A stretch of DNA of 47,983 bases. Origin: Schoenoplectus triqueter. Its lineage: Eukaryota > Streptophyta > Magnoliopsida > Poales > Cyperaceae. Every line of letters starts with the position of its first letter. Position 1 is the first letter of the stretch. Location of the stretch: NCBI GenBank assembly GCA_964058805.1, contig CAXKVV010000504.1, positions 1 through 47,983 of the forward strand. The letters are read 5' to 3'. The position numbers and the translations under genes are program-made. Positions 1-11,290 of the stretch are shown piece after piece. A model generated the notes under the pieces. That model was not told where the DNA came from, did not search any database, and saw only the letters and a list, made by a program, of their open reading frames with translations.

Positions 1-952
1 TACCTTGAATTCCTTCGTTTTCTTTCGTATTTTCTGTTATATAGTTAAGTTGCTACATTTCAGAGAATATTGAATCCATCAGCGATTCTCAGCCTTGCGC
101 AAAGTTTTTAATATATAGATATTTTCATTTCCTCTTTCTGCACTGATAATTTTAGAGAAAAAGCTTGGTGCATTCACAACGAAAGGGGTGCGCTAGGACC
201 TTAGAACGATCCTTATTTTCTCTTTGCTTCCTGATAAATGTAAAATGAGTGTATCTTAGGTTATGTTTCCAAGGTTTTGACGGGAAATAGATGTTGATTT
301 TATGGATCGTAACTTTTGCTGATGCAAAATTTTAATTCTCCCGGGTATGAACAGTGAATAGTTACAGGAGAAGAGAGAACTCGGAACATATTTTCGATCT
401 GAAATTTAAATTCAGGGAAATTCAGTTTGATTTGTATTGGTCAAATTGAGAAATTCTATTTCTTTCTTTTCCCTTGGTTGAGGTCCTTGGGGGGCTTTTG
501 GTCATTTCATCGTCAAGAAAGTTCTCTTTCTATGGTCGGGGGCACGGTAGTAATTGACCAAATGTATTGGTATAATAATATATACTTTTTTTTTGTTCTT
601 TGGGGAGACTGTTTAAGCTTTTTAATTAGGAGTTAGGACAGCTTGGTGCGTTATCTTGTAGATGGAAAAGACAAATGTGCCCCTCTCACGGTACCAAGGC
701 CACCTAGTGGAGGTCCCTTATGAAAGAAAAAAGAGATATTAGCTTTGTTATCCATTAAATGGAAATGAACATGTCCAGTTCCATTATGGTGAGATGAGTT
801 ATATGCATATGGTTATTGTGTTATTTTAGCGTATATATGTCCTCAGCTTATTGAGAAAATCTTGTTCTGTTTCACACTATTATGCAAATACGTGTAGACA
901 AAATTTGAGGTTTTGTTTAAATTTACTTCCACTAGGTTGATAAAAAGTATCT
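1..952 (+). other. Upstream region and probable 5' leader/leader intron of the GBF gene
   Basis: No coding exon was found here. A splice-acceptor-like site (pyrimidine-rich stretch then ACTAG, ending at 935) lies 17 bases before the start codon at 953. This suggests the leader is split by an intron, as is common in GBF genes; the donor and transcription start could not be placed. A T-rich stretch at 460-640 and short open frames carry no recognisable protein similarity. Confidence 0.4.
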
Positions 953-3746
953 ATGGGAAACGAATCTACTCCTACACCGTCAAAGTCTGAAAAAACATCA
1001 ACACCACCTAAGGTACTATTTTATTGCTACTGGATAAGTTTAATAAGCTTTTGATAACTGCTTTTTGAATTGCAATTATTCTAAACTTTTCTCTATGCAC
1101 CTTGATTTTCAGGAACAGCCACCTATCTATCCTTATCCTGATTGGTCAGCCTTGCAGGTATTTACATATTCAGATTTGATATCATAAAACAACTCCCATA
1201 TAAAGTTCCTAAGCTAACAAATTTATGATTAATTTTATTTTCCTTGTGAAGGCTTATTACGGACCTGGTATGATGCCGCCGCCATATTACAGTGCACCTC
1301 CTGGTCATGCTCCTCAACCGTACATGTGGGCCCCACAGGTAATTTATCTCAAGAGCGGATGATAGAATTCCTTGTTCTTGTTTTTTATAAAAAGGACAAA
1401 TGTCTGATTCATGTGTGTAGTCAACCGGGGCTTATATGCAGATAGGCTTATTTAACCAATACATCTTTTTGTTTTGTTGTAATTGATCAGCCTGTTATGC
1501 CGCCATATGGTGCACCATTTATGTATCCGCATGGAGGTGCTTACTCACATCATCCTGCTGTGCCCTTTGTAAGCATTATGATAAATTTTATAGATCCTTT
1601 TTTTTTTATTTTCATTTGATCTGTGTAAATAAATAACTATATTATATTTTGACTAAATATTGTTTCTGTTCATCTTGACTTGACCAAGGTTCCACAGCAT
1701 ATGAGCACAGAATCACCTGCCAAGTCAGCAACTGAAAAGGAGATTAAAAGTACACTCAGAAAACACAAAGAGGTCAATGGTTTTGCCATGTCTGCTGCTA
1801 ATGGCACTGAGAAGGCTAGGTAGCTAAATTGCCACAGAATAAAACTTAACCTTTAAAATTCTTCTAGCGTGCCATCATTTTGTTCTTACATTTCTGATTT
1901 TTTTTGTCACTATAGCAGTTCAGAGGAGTCAGATGATAGAAATAATGAAACAGGGGTATGTGTTATGTAATCTCCCCTTTTTAGTATAAAAGGCTGCTTT
2001 TCTAATAATTCCACATCCTTTTTATTGACAAATACTTTGCCTTGTTCAGGTTAGTGCACTGCAGAAAAGAAAGCAAAGCTCAGCAGATGAGCAAATGCAA
2101 GGTACTCATATTAGGATTTGTATTGTTATTTCCAACTGGTCGTTTGTTAATCAGGTCCGATATTTATTTTTTTGAATGTTCATGACATCTGTAATAATCA
2201 CACAATACTTCACTTAATTAAGGCTCAAGTCAGAGAAGAAGCACAGAATGGTTTTAATAATCAACGCCATCCATGTCAGGTCCAACACTGGTATTATACC
2301 AGTACATACTTGCACCTTTTTCATCCCCTACTAGGCTGCATAGGATCTGTCGTACTTCATAATTTCTCATGATTTTGATCAGAATGTTTAATTGCACAGC
2401 TAGTTGTTGCAGGCAAAGACATTTAACTAACAAAACATAATTTACCAGAAACATAAATGATGTAAAGACATTGAAATTTTACAGATCCCAAATTGAGCAA
2501 AAAGGCTAGTTCTTGGAAGGATGGGGAAGCAAGTGGTCCCTCAAAAGTAAGGTCTGAGGCTGGAGATATTGTGGTCAAGCCCCTGGCTACTCTGCCTCCA
2601 TATTGCTCTGCTCCTGGGGTAAATCCAACTGCTGCTGCTGCTGCTGTTAGTAACGGAACAACTCCACCTCCACGCAGTGCTGTTTCTGACTTATGGTATA
2701 AGGTATTTTCTTCTCCTGTAGCACCAATATATACATTGGCATGTACTAATACCTAGCATATACGGTATTCTTTAATAACCTATAACTTCTGGATGGAAGA
2801 ATTCTAAATGGGGAGCAAACTGTAAAATAGTATAATTGCTTGGATATGCATAGCATTTACTGGTTGAATGGGTAGGAGAACCTCAAGTAAAGGGATTGTA
2901 GCTTCAGCTGTTTATTTCAAGTTGAATCATAATATTAGCAGCATCTGTAATGAAATTCTCTCTCTTGTTTAACAAAGGATGAGAAAGAGATGAAAAGGGA
3001 AAAGAGGAAGCAGTCCAACCGAGAATCTGCTAGAAGGTCAAGACTAAGAAAACAGGTACTTTTTGTTGAGAATTAAGATTCTCAACTTGAGTTGTATTAC
3101 TTAAAATATTAGTAAACATTTGAAGGAACTCTTAACAAACTTATGTTCTGACAGGCTGAGACAGAGGAGCTGGCGATTAGAGTTGAATCACTAACTGCTG
3201 AAAATAGTACTCTAAAATCAGAAATAGACCGCCTTTCTGAAGACTCTGAGAAACTCAAAACGGAAAACTCTATTCTTCAGGTATCTTGGAACTCTATACA
3301 TCAGTTCATTGCTCTGAACTCCTGATAAATGATTTTATTTTTGGCAATTTTTCCCCAATGCGTTTCTACTGATCAATAATTAGTGGTTTATGTGCACAGA
3401 AGTTGAACCTGAGGTTTGCTTGGGGAATATTGTCATTAACTGAAATATATTTGGCAGTACTAGTCATTAGTAGGTGAACTCAGAATTTTGGTTTGATATT
3501 TGTTTTTTAATTGCCTTAATCATTAACCAGTGTTCGACCTTGCAGGAGAAGCTGAAGAAGTCACGGGGTGGCCAGGCGGTGGCGTCCTCTGCTGTTGTTG
3601 AGAACTTCTTATCCATGATAGATAAAAATGCCAACTCAGCCACTAATGTAGAAGCTCAAGATAACACCAACAATAGCAGCGCAAATAGAAAGCTACGCCA
3701 GCTTCTAGATCAGCCACGCAGAACTGATGCGGTCGCTGCCAGTTAA
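953..3746 (+). CDS. G-box binding factor bZIP transcription factor (GBF2/GBF3/CPRF1-like), 12 coding exons
   Basis: Coding exons: 953-1012, 1113-1157, 1252-1338, 1491-1568, 1689-1819, 1916-1955, 2050-2101, 2485-2702, 2978-3055, 3155-3280, 3546-3746 (11 listed; a leader exon probably precedes them). All introns are GT-AG and all junctions keep frame, giving 371 aa, close to the family's usual length. The N-terminus begins MGNESTPTPSKSEK and has the proline/tyrosine-rich MFMR region of GBFs (YPYPDWSALQAYYGPG at about 26-41, PYMWAPQ at 58-64, MPPYGAPFMYPHGG after it). The bZIP lies at about 242-305: basic region KRKQSNRESARRSRLRKQ with N251 and R259 in the N-x7-R spacing, then leucines 269, 276, 283, 290, 297 and 304 in exact heptads. 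The C-terminus LRQLLDQPRRTDAVAAS resembles GBF2/3. Known role of the family: nuclear homo- or heterodimers binding CACGTG in light- and ABA-responsive promoters. Start chosen because it gives the conserved MGN-S start. The group G assignment is firm; the exact orthologue is not. Confidence 0.93.
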
Positions 3747-4175
3747 TAACCCAAAATAATCTCAGGTATCCTAACTTTTGACCGTCATGCAGTTGAGGAA
3801 GTTACGAAACCAAGTTTTCGTGGTAGTTTGTTCTTTTTTGTAATGTAGCAGTTCATTGTTTTCGCTTTGTGTAATTTAGCTGTGTGATCTCTCTTCATGG
3901 TGGTGGAGTCTTTTTGATCCCTGTCGTGGGAATTAGATTAAGATCAAAACTAATCGATGGTAATTTCAATATTTTCTTTCTGAGGACTTTTGTAAGTTGG
4001 CTTCTGGAGCGGATTTCTGACGCTGTGTAAATTTCTACTGAAACGTTTCAACACATTTGATTGAAGGAGGAGTACTGAATCAGGAATATAATTTATCCAT
4101 ATAAATTCAAAAGATCTTGGAGAGAATTATTTTGAAGTTGTGAACTTATGGGAGGCTGTATGTTTTGAATCGAAC
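3747..4175 (+). other. 3' untranslated region and downstream flank of the GBF gene
   Basis: This follows the stop codon at 3744-3746. It is T-rich, with no further reading frame and no repeat. A typical AATAAA poly(A) signal was not seen; plant signals are often degenerate, so the transcript end is not fixed. It ends at the target duplication of a MITE. Confidence 0.45.
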
Positions 4176-4596
4176 CAGTGGCGGATCTAGGATTTTGATT
4201 AGGGAGTAATTATCGGATTGTAATGGCTTATCGGGTTCAAACTCATTAACTAATCGGGTACTAAATAAAAAAATTAATAATTTAATATATATACTTAACT
4301 AATAATTTTTTTATTAAATAATAATATTTTATATATTAAAATAATAATAAAATAAAGTTCAAAGTAATAGATAATCAAGTTGATGAATAAAGTTTTCGAC
4401 TAAGTAACTTTATATTTTGATATCTTTGCATAATTATTTCATTATGCACGGTATTAAATATTTTTTCTCAATAAAAATAACTAGACAATTTAGGGAGGGC
4501 AAAAAAAATTTCTAGGGGGATCAATTATCGAAAAACAATATTTTTCAAAATTCAGGGGGGGCACGTGCCCCCCTGATTACCTTGGGTCCGCCCCTG
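4176..4596. mobile_element. Non-autonomous hAT-type MITE (421 bp)
   Basis: The left end CAGTGGCGGATCTAGG pairs with the reverse complement of the right end, CAGGGGCGGACCCAAG (12 of 16 match). The CAGNGGCGGA type of terminus is common in plant hAT elements. Flanking 8-mers AATCGAAC (4168-4175) and AACTGAAC (4597-4604) agree at 6 of 8, fitting an aged 8-bp target duplication. The interior is AT-rich with no coding capacity. The right subterminal part contains a G-rich/C-rich palindrome around CACGTG. Confidence 0.8.
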
Positions 4597-4929
4597 AACT
4601 GAACTAAGTAGGATTACTTTGATGTTTCTGTTATCTTTTATATTATTCGAACCTTGTATAGCACGAAAATTAAGATGTTGCTCTCTAGAAAATCATAGAT
4701 TTCAAATAGAGTGTTTACACTGATAATAAGTAGGATGTGACTGATAGTACCTCAATTTTAATCCTCAAAAAATCCCCCGTATACGGACTTTTCATTTTCA
4801 GAATGTTTCGTTTAACCGTGTTTAACGATTTTTTTTGCGTGCGCATAATTATTCCTCCATCTGAGTGAAGATCATATGTGTAAAGTATATGTAATAATTT
4901 TCGGAACGTCAAGTCCGTATTGTATGTAA
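4597..4929. other. Intergenic, no gene seen
   Basis: AT-rich DNA between the MITE and the TATTTAGATAT repeat block. A 65-codon minus-strand open frame at 4715-4912 shows no recognisable motif and is taken as chance. Confidence 0.5.
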
Positions 4930-6665
4930 TTATATTGTTCAGATATTTATATGTATATTAGTAGTATTTTAATTTTTTTTATAGGTATTTAGATTTAGAT
5001 TTTTATATAATGTGATTTACTTATGTTAGTTATTGAGATATGTGTCATACATATTTTATTATCTATTATAGATATTTAAATATAATATCTAGATATTTAG
5101 ATTTCTTATTTAGATATTTAGATATATGTTCTAAGTATTTAAGTATAACATCTAGATATATAGATATGTATTATGAGTATTTAAATATCTTTTTTATGCA
5201 TATTTAATTATCTATAATAGATATTTAGATATAATATCAAGGTATTTAGATTTCTTATTTAGATATTTAGATATGTGTTCTGGGTATTTAGATATATGTT
5301 TTGAGTATTTTGAGTATTTGAAGTATAATATTTAAAAGAATTAGATTTCATATTTAGATGTGTTTTGTGTATTTAAATATCTTTTATATGTAATTTACTT
5401 ATTTAGATGTTTAGATATGTGTTCTGGGTATTTAAATATTTTTTATACGTATTTATATTTTTTGTGACGTGGAAAATAAAATTAAAACATCATAAAAAAA
5501 GTTTTCTCAGAGAGCAACTAGACATTTAAAAAATATATTTTAATAATAAAATATAAACCACATATTACAGTATCAAATGTTTTAACATATTAACATTCTA
5601 ATCATAATATTTAAAAAAATATTTCAACATCACAACATTTTAGTCACATATTTAACATCAAATGTTCTAATATCTAAACAACATATTTCAACATCAAAAT
5701 TTTCAATAGTCAATACCTACAACTAGGGGTGACAATTATCGACCCGACCCGATATGACCCGAAAATAAATGGGTCGGGTATGAGTTTAATTTTTTTGACC
5801 CGAATCGGATCGGGTCGGGTCAACCCAACCCGACCCGAATAATTATGATTTTTGAAGTAATTTTATGATTTAGTACTAATTAAATATTAAATCTACACTA
5901 ATTATATACTAATTAAGATTAATTATAAATTAATCAATATTTAATTGCTTACAATTATATAAAAATAATTAATAAATATTTAATTATTTTACACGGGTCG
6001 GGTCAAAAATAATATGACCCGACCCGACCCATTGACACCTCTACCTACAACAGATAATTACTTGATTTACTTATTTAGGTATTTATTTAGGTATTTAGAT
6101 ATGTATCATGAGAATTTAATTAACTTTTATAGATATTTAGATTTTTTATTTAGAATTATATGATTTACTTATTTAGATATTTAGTATATGCCATGCATAT
6201 TTAATTATCTTCTCTAGGTAATTAGATTTTTTGTTTATAATTTTGTGATTTATTTATTTAAGTATTTAGATATGTATAATGTGTATTAAATTATCTTTTA
6301 TAGGTATTTAGATATGTGTTCTACGTATTTAGATTTTTTATTTATGATTGTGTGATTTACTTATTTATGTATTTAGATATGTGTTATGAATATTTAAGTA
6401 TCTTTTATAGATATTTAGATTTTTTTGTAATTATTTAACTATCTGAAGTATGCGATTTTTTTCAATTATTTACTGAATAACACAGAAAATAAAATTAAAC
6501 ATCACAAAATAATATTTTATCATAAAATATCAATTACACTTTAAATATATTTTTATATAACTTTATCAACATAATAATATATTTAATATCACAACATTCT
6601 AATCATATGTTCAATATCAAAATTATAATATCTGAAACACATTTCAACATCATAAGTTCTAAAAA
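4930..6665. repeat. Degenerate AT-rich tandem repeat block (TATTTAGATAT motif), duplicated in two segments
   Basis: The motif TATTTAGATAT and variants recur dozens of times at 4930-5460 and 6060-6465, often as GTGTTATGAGTATTTAAATAT followed by TTTTATAGATATTTAGAT. Each block is followed by a similar tail (5465-5715 and 6477-6662) with the shared words GAAAATAAAATTAAA, CATCACAACATT and ATTTCAACATCA. The layout suggests an old duplication of a ~750-bp unit (motif array plus tail). A hAT MITE at 5724-6043 separates the two. No coding capacity. Confidence 0.7.
5724..6043. mobile_element. Non-autonomous hAT-type MITE (320 bp) with perfect 8-bp target duplication
   Basis: The element runs from TAGGGGTGACAAT to the reverse complement of TAGAGGTGTCAAT. 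Both ends continue into GGGTCGGGTCGGG-type GC-rich subterminal repeats around an AT-rich core. The perfect 8-bp duplication CCTACAAC lies at 5716-5723 and 6044-6051. Terminal sequence and duplication length fit the hAT superfamily. No transposase is encoded. Confidence 0.93.
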
Positions 6666-7239
6666 GGAGAGAATTCAAAAAGAAAGCGTTATGCATCAGA
6701 TTTAATTGAGGAAAAAATATACTATATTGATGAAATTATATATATGAGATGTTGGGTTCAATTAGCACATGCTTAATTAAATAAATGAACGCTGATAGCG
6801 CGGAGATTATCCGAAAAATGAAGGGTCCGAGAACAATTTTTTTTTAATAATAAGTTGAAACCTTTTCTTATAAAGAGAAAAGGTAGAAGGGTTTTCGCTC
6901 CTGTTGCATACCGAAAGAAATTAGTTCTTTCTGTAATGCACTGCTTTATAAATTTCTGGTAGTGATTTGCATTGTTTTAAACATTAAAAGACATCATCAA
7001 GAATCAGAATAAAGCCATGTTTATACTATTTCTTGTGTACTTAACCGTCTTTTCTTCCTTCAACTTGTTAGTTTTATAAACGACGGTTCTTAATATTGTG
7101 TTAAAAAAATTTAATAAATAAAGTTATTAATACTTTTTATGAGAAAAATAAAAATTTCCCTAGTTATTCTTAAATCTTAGTTTGTCTTGATTTCAAACAT
7201 AGGCAGGAGTCATGTTGAAAATAGTGTGTTATTGTGTTA
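6666..7239. other. Intergenic, no gene seen
   Basis: AT-rich spacer between the repeat block and a Helitron; no open frame of note and no repeat recognised. Confidence 0.5.
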
Positions 7240-7799
7240 CTAGCAATATATCCGTACGTTGCACCGGATTTTTTTATTTAAATATAAAAACATTATAAGA
7301 TAAAAATAATTCACATTAATCAAATATTAAATTATAAATTCACCAAATTATAGAGAAAACTTATAATAAAAATTAGATCTAATATTGGATGAGATTTTCT
7401 GCACAATATGAGTTAATGATTCATGATGTTTATGGTAAGAAAAGTGAATTATTCTAATATATATTATCACCATTAATTTCTTATCAAATATGTACAAAAT
7501 TTCTAATCATAGCGCATACCTTAAGTCTTAAATTAAATTTTTATATCATAATATAAATTAAATTTTTATATCATAACATAAATAGAAAGATATCGAGTAT
7601 TCTAATTTATAAATTATGTGCATAAATGGAAATAATAATATAGATGAGAAAGAAATAATCAATGGATGCGATTACATACGTTCGATAAATCAAAAATAGA
7701 TATTATCTATCTAATTGAGGGATAAAATAAGTATAATATAAAATATCATGATAAAAAATGAACTCTCCAATTCTTAGCTGCTTTATATAATAATATAGA
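7240..7799 (-). mobile_element. Short non-autonomous Helitron, copy 1 (560 bp)
   Basis: Read on the minus strand the element starts TCTATATTATTATATAAAGC and ends in CTAG, with a GC-rich imperfect palindrome (CCGGTGCAACGTACGG) close to the 3' end. It is flanked by A on the 5' side and T on the 3' side, the AT insertion site expected for Helitrons, with no target duplication. A second copy with the same orientation lies at 16037-16576. There is no Rep/helicase coding sequence, so it depended on another element. Confidence 0.78.
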
Positions 7800-8280
7800 T
7801 ATAGTGAAACCCATTAATATTTTACATTGTGTTCTATGGCGAAGCCCACTAATATTTTGGCACCATTAACTGCCAAAGTTAATGTAATATATGTAGTTGA
7901 CATGGTATAATTCATTTAATTTTGAAATATCCATAAATGATTTTTTATCCGGATTTTGAGTCTTGCGGCCTCCTATAATGAGAGTTTTTCACTAGATAAT
8001 TAGCTAGTGTGGATAAAGGCTTGAGTTTATATTCGCATACATGTATCGTGCTTCAAACGTAACTGGTAACTTATATAATCGTTAAACATGTGTTAGTTGA
8101 TAAACAAATTAAATACTCTTGTAAGAATATGTAGAATATATTTTCAAAAAAAAAATACATGCGTAAAGTTTACTTCAAGTAGTTATTCATATTATATTAT
8201 ATCTAATTTTAGTTAACTAAAGCAAAAATATTTTCTGCACATGTTAATGACATTTCAAGTGTAATTTATATATATATATA
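7800..8280. other. Intergenic, no gene seen
   Basis: AT-rich spacer. The phrase CCCA(T/C)TAATATTTT occurs twice at about 7810-7860, a small local duplication. A (TA)n run at 8267-8281 leads into the foldback element. Confidence 0.5.
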
Positions 8281-8669
8281 TAGTTGGGCTATGATGCTAT
8301 GCATAGCACGGAGTGACCCCGCACTATGAATCAATTCTTCATTTTTAAAGTTCAAATGATCGATCCAACCGTATAAAATGATTTTCGTATGAATATATAG
8401 ATGTAGACTGTTTTTTTTATTATTTTATAAGATATAAAATTACTTGATTTAGTTCTTATGAGCTATTCAAAAGAAGAGATTTTCAAACCATCTTAAAAAA
8501 TTTCTAAAAAATATAGAATTTGGTCTACGTGATGTTTATACGAAAATCATTTTGTATGATTGGATCGATCATTTACGCTTTGATAATGAAGAACTGATTT
8601 ATAGTACGGAAATAATTCATGCTATGCATAGCACGAAAATGATCTACGCTATGCATGATACCATAGCCC

Positions 8670-8673
<4 letters not shown>
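8281..8673. mobile_element. Foldback MITE inserted in a (TA)n microsatellite (393 bp)
   Basis: The left arm TAGTTGGGCTATG and its continuation match the reverse complement of the right arm for well over 120 bases with scattered differences. Shared words include GCTATGCATAGCA, AATGATCGATCCAA and AAATGATTTTCGTAT. The element is bounded on both sides by (TA)n (8267-8281 and 8672-8701), so the duplication is probably a TA within a microsatellite. This resembles MITEs known to target (TA)n. It could fold into a long hairpin if transcribed. No coding capacity. Confidence 0.75.
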
Positions 8674-8701
<28 letters not shown>

Positions 8702-8704
<3 letters not shown>

Positions 8705-10680
8705 TTGTGAAAACATTTAAGTTTCGGCTTATAAGCAAATACATCAAAAAATATACTTTAAAGTCTCTAAAAATTTGATTATAGTTTTCATTAAATTTTT
8801 CAGATGAAAACTTTGTATGACACAATATTTAGGTTGTTTCGAGTTTTCTAAGTTATTGTTTTGAATTTTTTAAAAAAATAATTTTAAAAATAATTACAAA
8901 ATATTTAATATTTCTGTTGACTTTTATAAAATTTAAAATAATGATTTAAAAAGCTTGACTCACAAAGTTTTTGTATTCAATGAGATTTTATGAATAATTT
9001 AATGAGATCCCCTCGCTAAAACGAAAAGAGTTATATGATTCTTCCATTTCGTCTTGAGCAGGAAAGAGCAGCAAGTGGAATCCCATCGAACTCCATGCTT
9101 TTATTAGACTATACTTTAGTCATGGAAGCAGTGCCTGACTACACTTGGGATTCATTCTGTCTTTGCTTTCGAAATACAAATATTTTCATAATAACACTAT
9201 ATATATAAAATATATGTATTTAGCACTAACTTTATTAAATCCTCCAAACACTGCAAGAACTATATATAAAAATATATTTCGACAATTTTTTTGGCAATAA
9301 AGTTGATTACATTATCCATAAATTTAGTTTAAATCATATTATGGAGTAGCGCAAAGTTCTTATGATATGGTGAGGGGAAGATGCACGGCAAAGGTGCTAT
9401 ATTCTTTCTGACAAGTTTCTGATACATTGGGCTTTTATTAGACTATACTTTCGGTTTGAATTTCAGATGGTCGGTTTTGGGGCGACTCGGACACCAGCTC
9501 AGAATAGAGTCAGATTTGAGTTGGTCACCGTCGAGCCAGGATTCACGCTGACACTGAAAACTGGTGCGTTTGTCGGTCTGAACGCGTCACATTTCCTTTC
9601 TATCCCGTTAGTGTGCTATTATTAATCAATAAAACAATAATTTAAGAATTAAAATTCTACATTGTATTGTAATTATTATCATATATTTTTTATTATATTT
9701 TTATTTCACTTTTTAATAATATTAATTTTCTTATATTTATCTTTTATAAAATATAATAAATATTTAACTTTTTTTATCAATTATTCATTATTTTTATATT
9801 TTATATTTTTCCTTCTTGAGTTATAATATCATTAATAAAATATATATTTTATATTAATAAAAATATATAATATATTATTTAATTAAAATATCAACTCATT
9901 TAACTCATATAATCCGTAAAAATTCATATGTAAAAAAATGAATTGGATTGGATTACAAGTGTGTTGGCTAAAAGTTTTAACCCACTATACCTGGGTTGAG
10001 TTTAAATTTTTATAAAAAATCATTGACCCGTTCGTTGTATATCCCTAGTCCAAAGTGAACCTCTCCACATAAATAAGTTCTTTGTGACTAATCAGAGTAG
10101 AAAAAAAGGGTATTTCAACTCAGTGACATAGGTTAAATTCGATAGCCAATTAGTAGTAAGGACCGGAGGAGGGACTGCAACCTCAGAAAATTTGAAAATT
10201 TTTATATTTAGAAAAAAAAATGATATTTATTATAATATTGTTTTTCATTTTAGCCTTCAAAATATAATACGTAACGTTTAAAGTATATATAATTTTTTTT
10301 AGCACTTGATTTTAGATTCCTCTCACTGCATGGAGGCATGGACGTATGAATTATGACTCACCATATTATGAACCGCAACTGGGGGAATTTCGACTCTCAC
10401 AAAAGCAACATATTCGACTCGTGGAGCTAACATCAAAACTTCCTTCTATGATTTATTTATTTATTTATTTTCAATATTTTAGAGGTTTTTCAGAGGACTT
10501 TGAAATGCGAGCGACAATTATATTTATGAGCTATAATTTTTTTATATCCTTACTTTTTACAAAAAGAGATTGAAAAATCTATTAAAAATATCTATATGTC
10601 ATTTAAAATTTATCTATGTCGTTGATTGAAATAAAAATCAATCAGAATCGTTCATATTATTAATCATATACTTCTTTAAA
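8702..10680. other. Intergenic, no gene seen
   Basis: AT-rich DNA with short open frames only. It contains a 21-bp exact direct repeat (reported separately) and a more GC-rich patch at 9465-9600, possibly the remains of a transposon. ATTT repeats occur at 10451-10470. Confidence 0.5.
9098..9451 (+). repeat. Exact 21-bp direct repeat 333 bp apart
   Basis: The sequence starting GCTTTTATTAGACTATAC is identical at 9098-9118 and 9431-9451. The DNA between shows no terminal inverted repeats. Confidence 0.6.
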
Positions 10681-11290
10681 CTCTACTCACACTTGCATTA
10701 TTTTTCCTTCCTTCTCACTTTAACTCTCCGCTTTTCGACGCTCTGCCGTGTGTTTTTTTTTTACTTTTCCCCTCAACTTGTGATATCACTTCTCTCCTCT
10801 TCTTTTCAAAACCAATATAGATTCTTCTCTCACCCCACCATCACCGTCTGCCCTTTGCCGACCCTCTCACTCGCCCCTCCATCGAAACCTTTTTTTCTCT
10901 CCTATTACTCACCGCTCCATTGAAAATCCTCCTCTTTCCACCAAATACTCTTTCTAATCCATACTGTACGCTTCCCGTCTCGTGTCGTACCGGCCCCTTC
11001 GCTTCTCTTCCTCTCCACGCATCCATCAAGTCCCCTTGCTCCCGCCTATGACCTTCAAATTGGCCACAATGCGTGGCCGCAATTCATACATCTGTACGTT
11101 ACTAACATTTTTAAGAGAAATTGACTCTATCTCTATTTCAACCACCGTCTCCAAAGAAGTGCAACCCCATAACCATCATGCATCATCCTCCACTCTCCAC
11201 CTAACGCGTCTCCTCTATATTAAATGGCTATTTAGCTTCGATATTAGAGGTGAGAGGTTATATCTTATCTGTGATTGGAGAGAAGACTAA
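10681..11290 (+). other. Pyrimidine-rich region, possible relic of a gene leader
   Basis: Strongly C/T-rich, clearly less AT-biased than its surroundings. Overlapping open frames (10693-10923, 10982-11290 plus; 10841-11029 minus) give low-complexity Ser/Pro/Leu peptides with no recognisable family. It may be an old leader, promoter or first exon, or simply CT-rich DNA. Confidence 0.3.

Noticed and set aside
2172..2372. Open frame in a GBF intron, possibly an extra exon near 2223-2279
   Set aside because: Splicing 2101 to 2485 restores frame exactly (GAT at the junction), while inclusion of the segment brings an in-frame stop; acceptor is poor in pyrimidines.
10693..11290. Several open frames in CT-rich DNA
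   Set aside because: Mutually overlapping on both strands, low complexity, no family; kept only as a composition anomaly.
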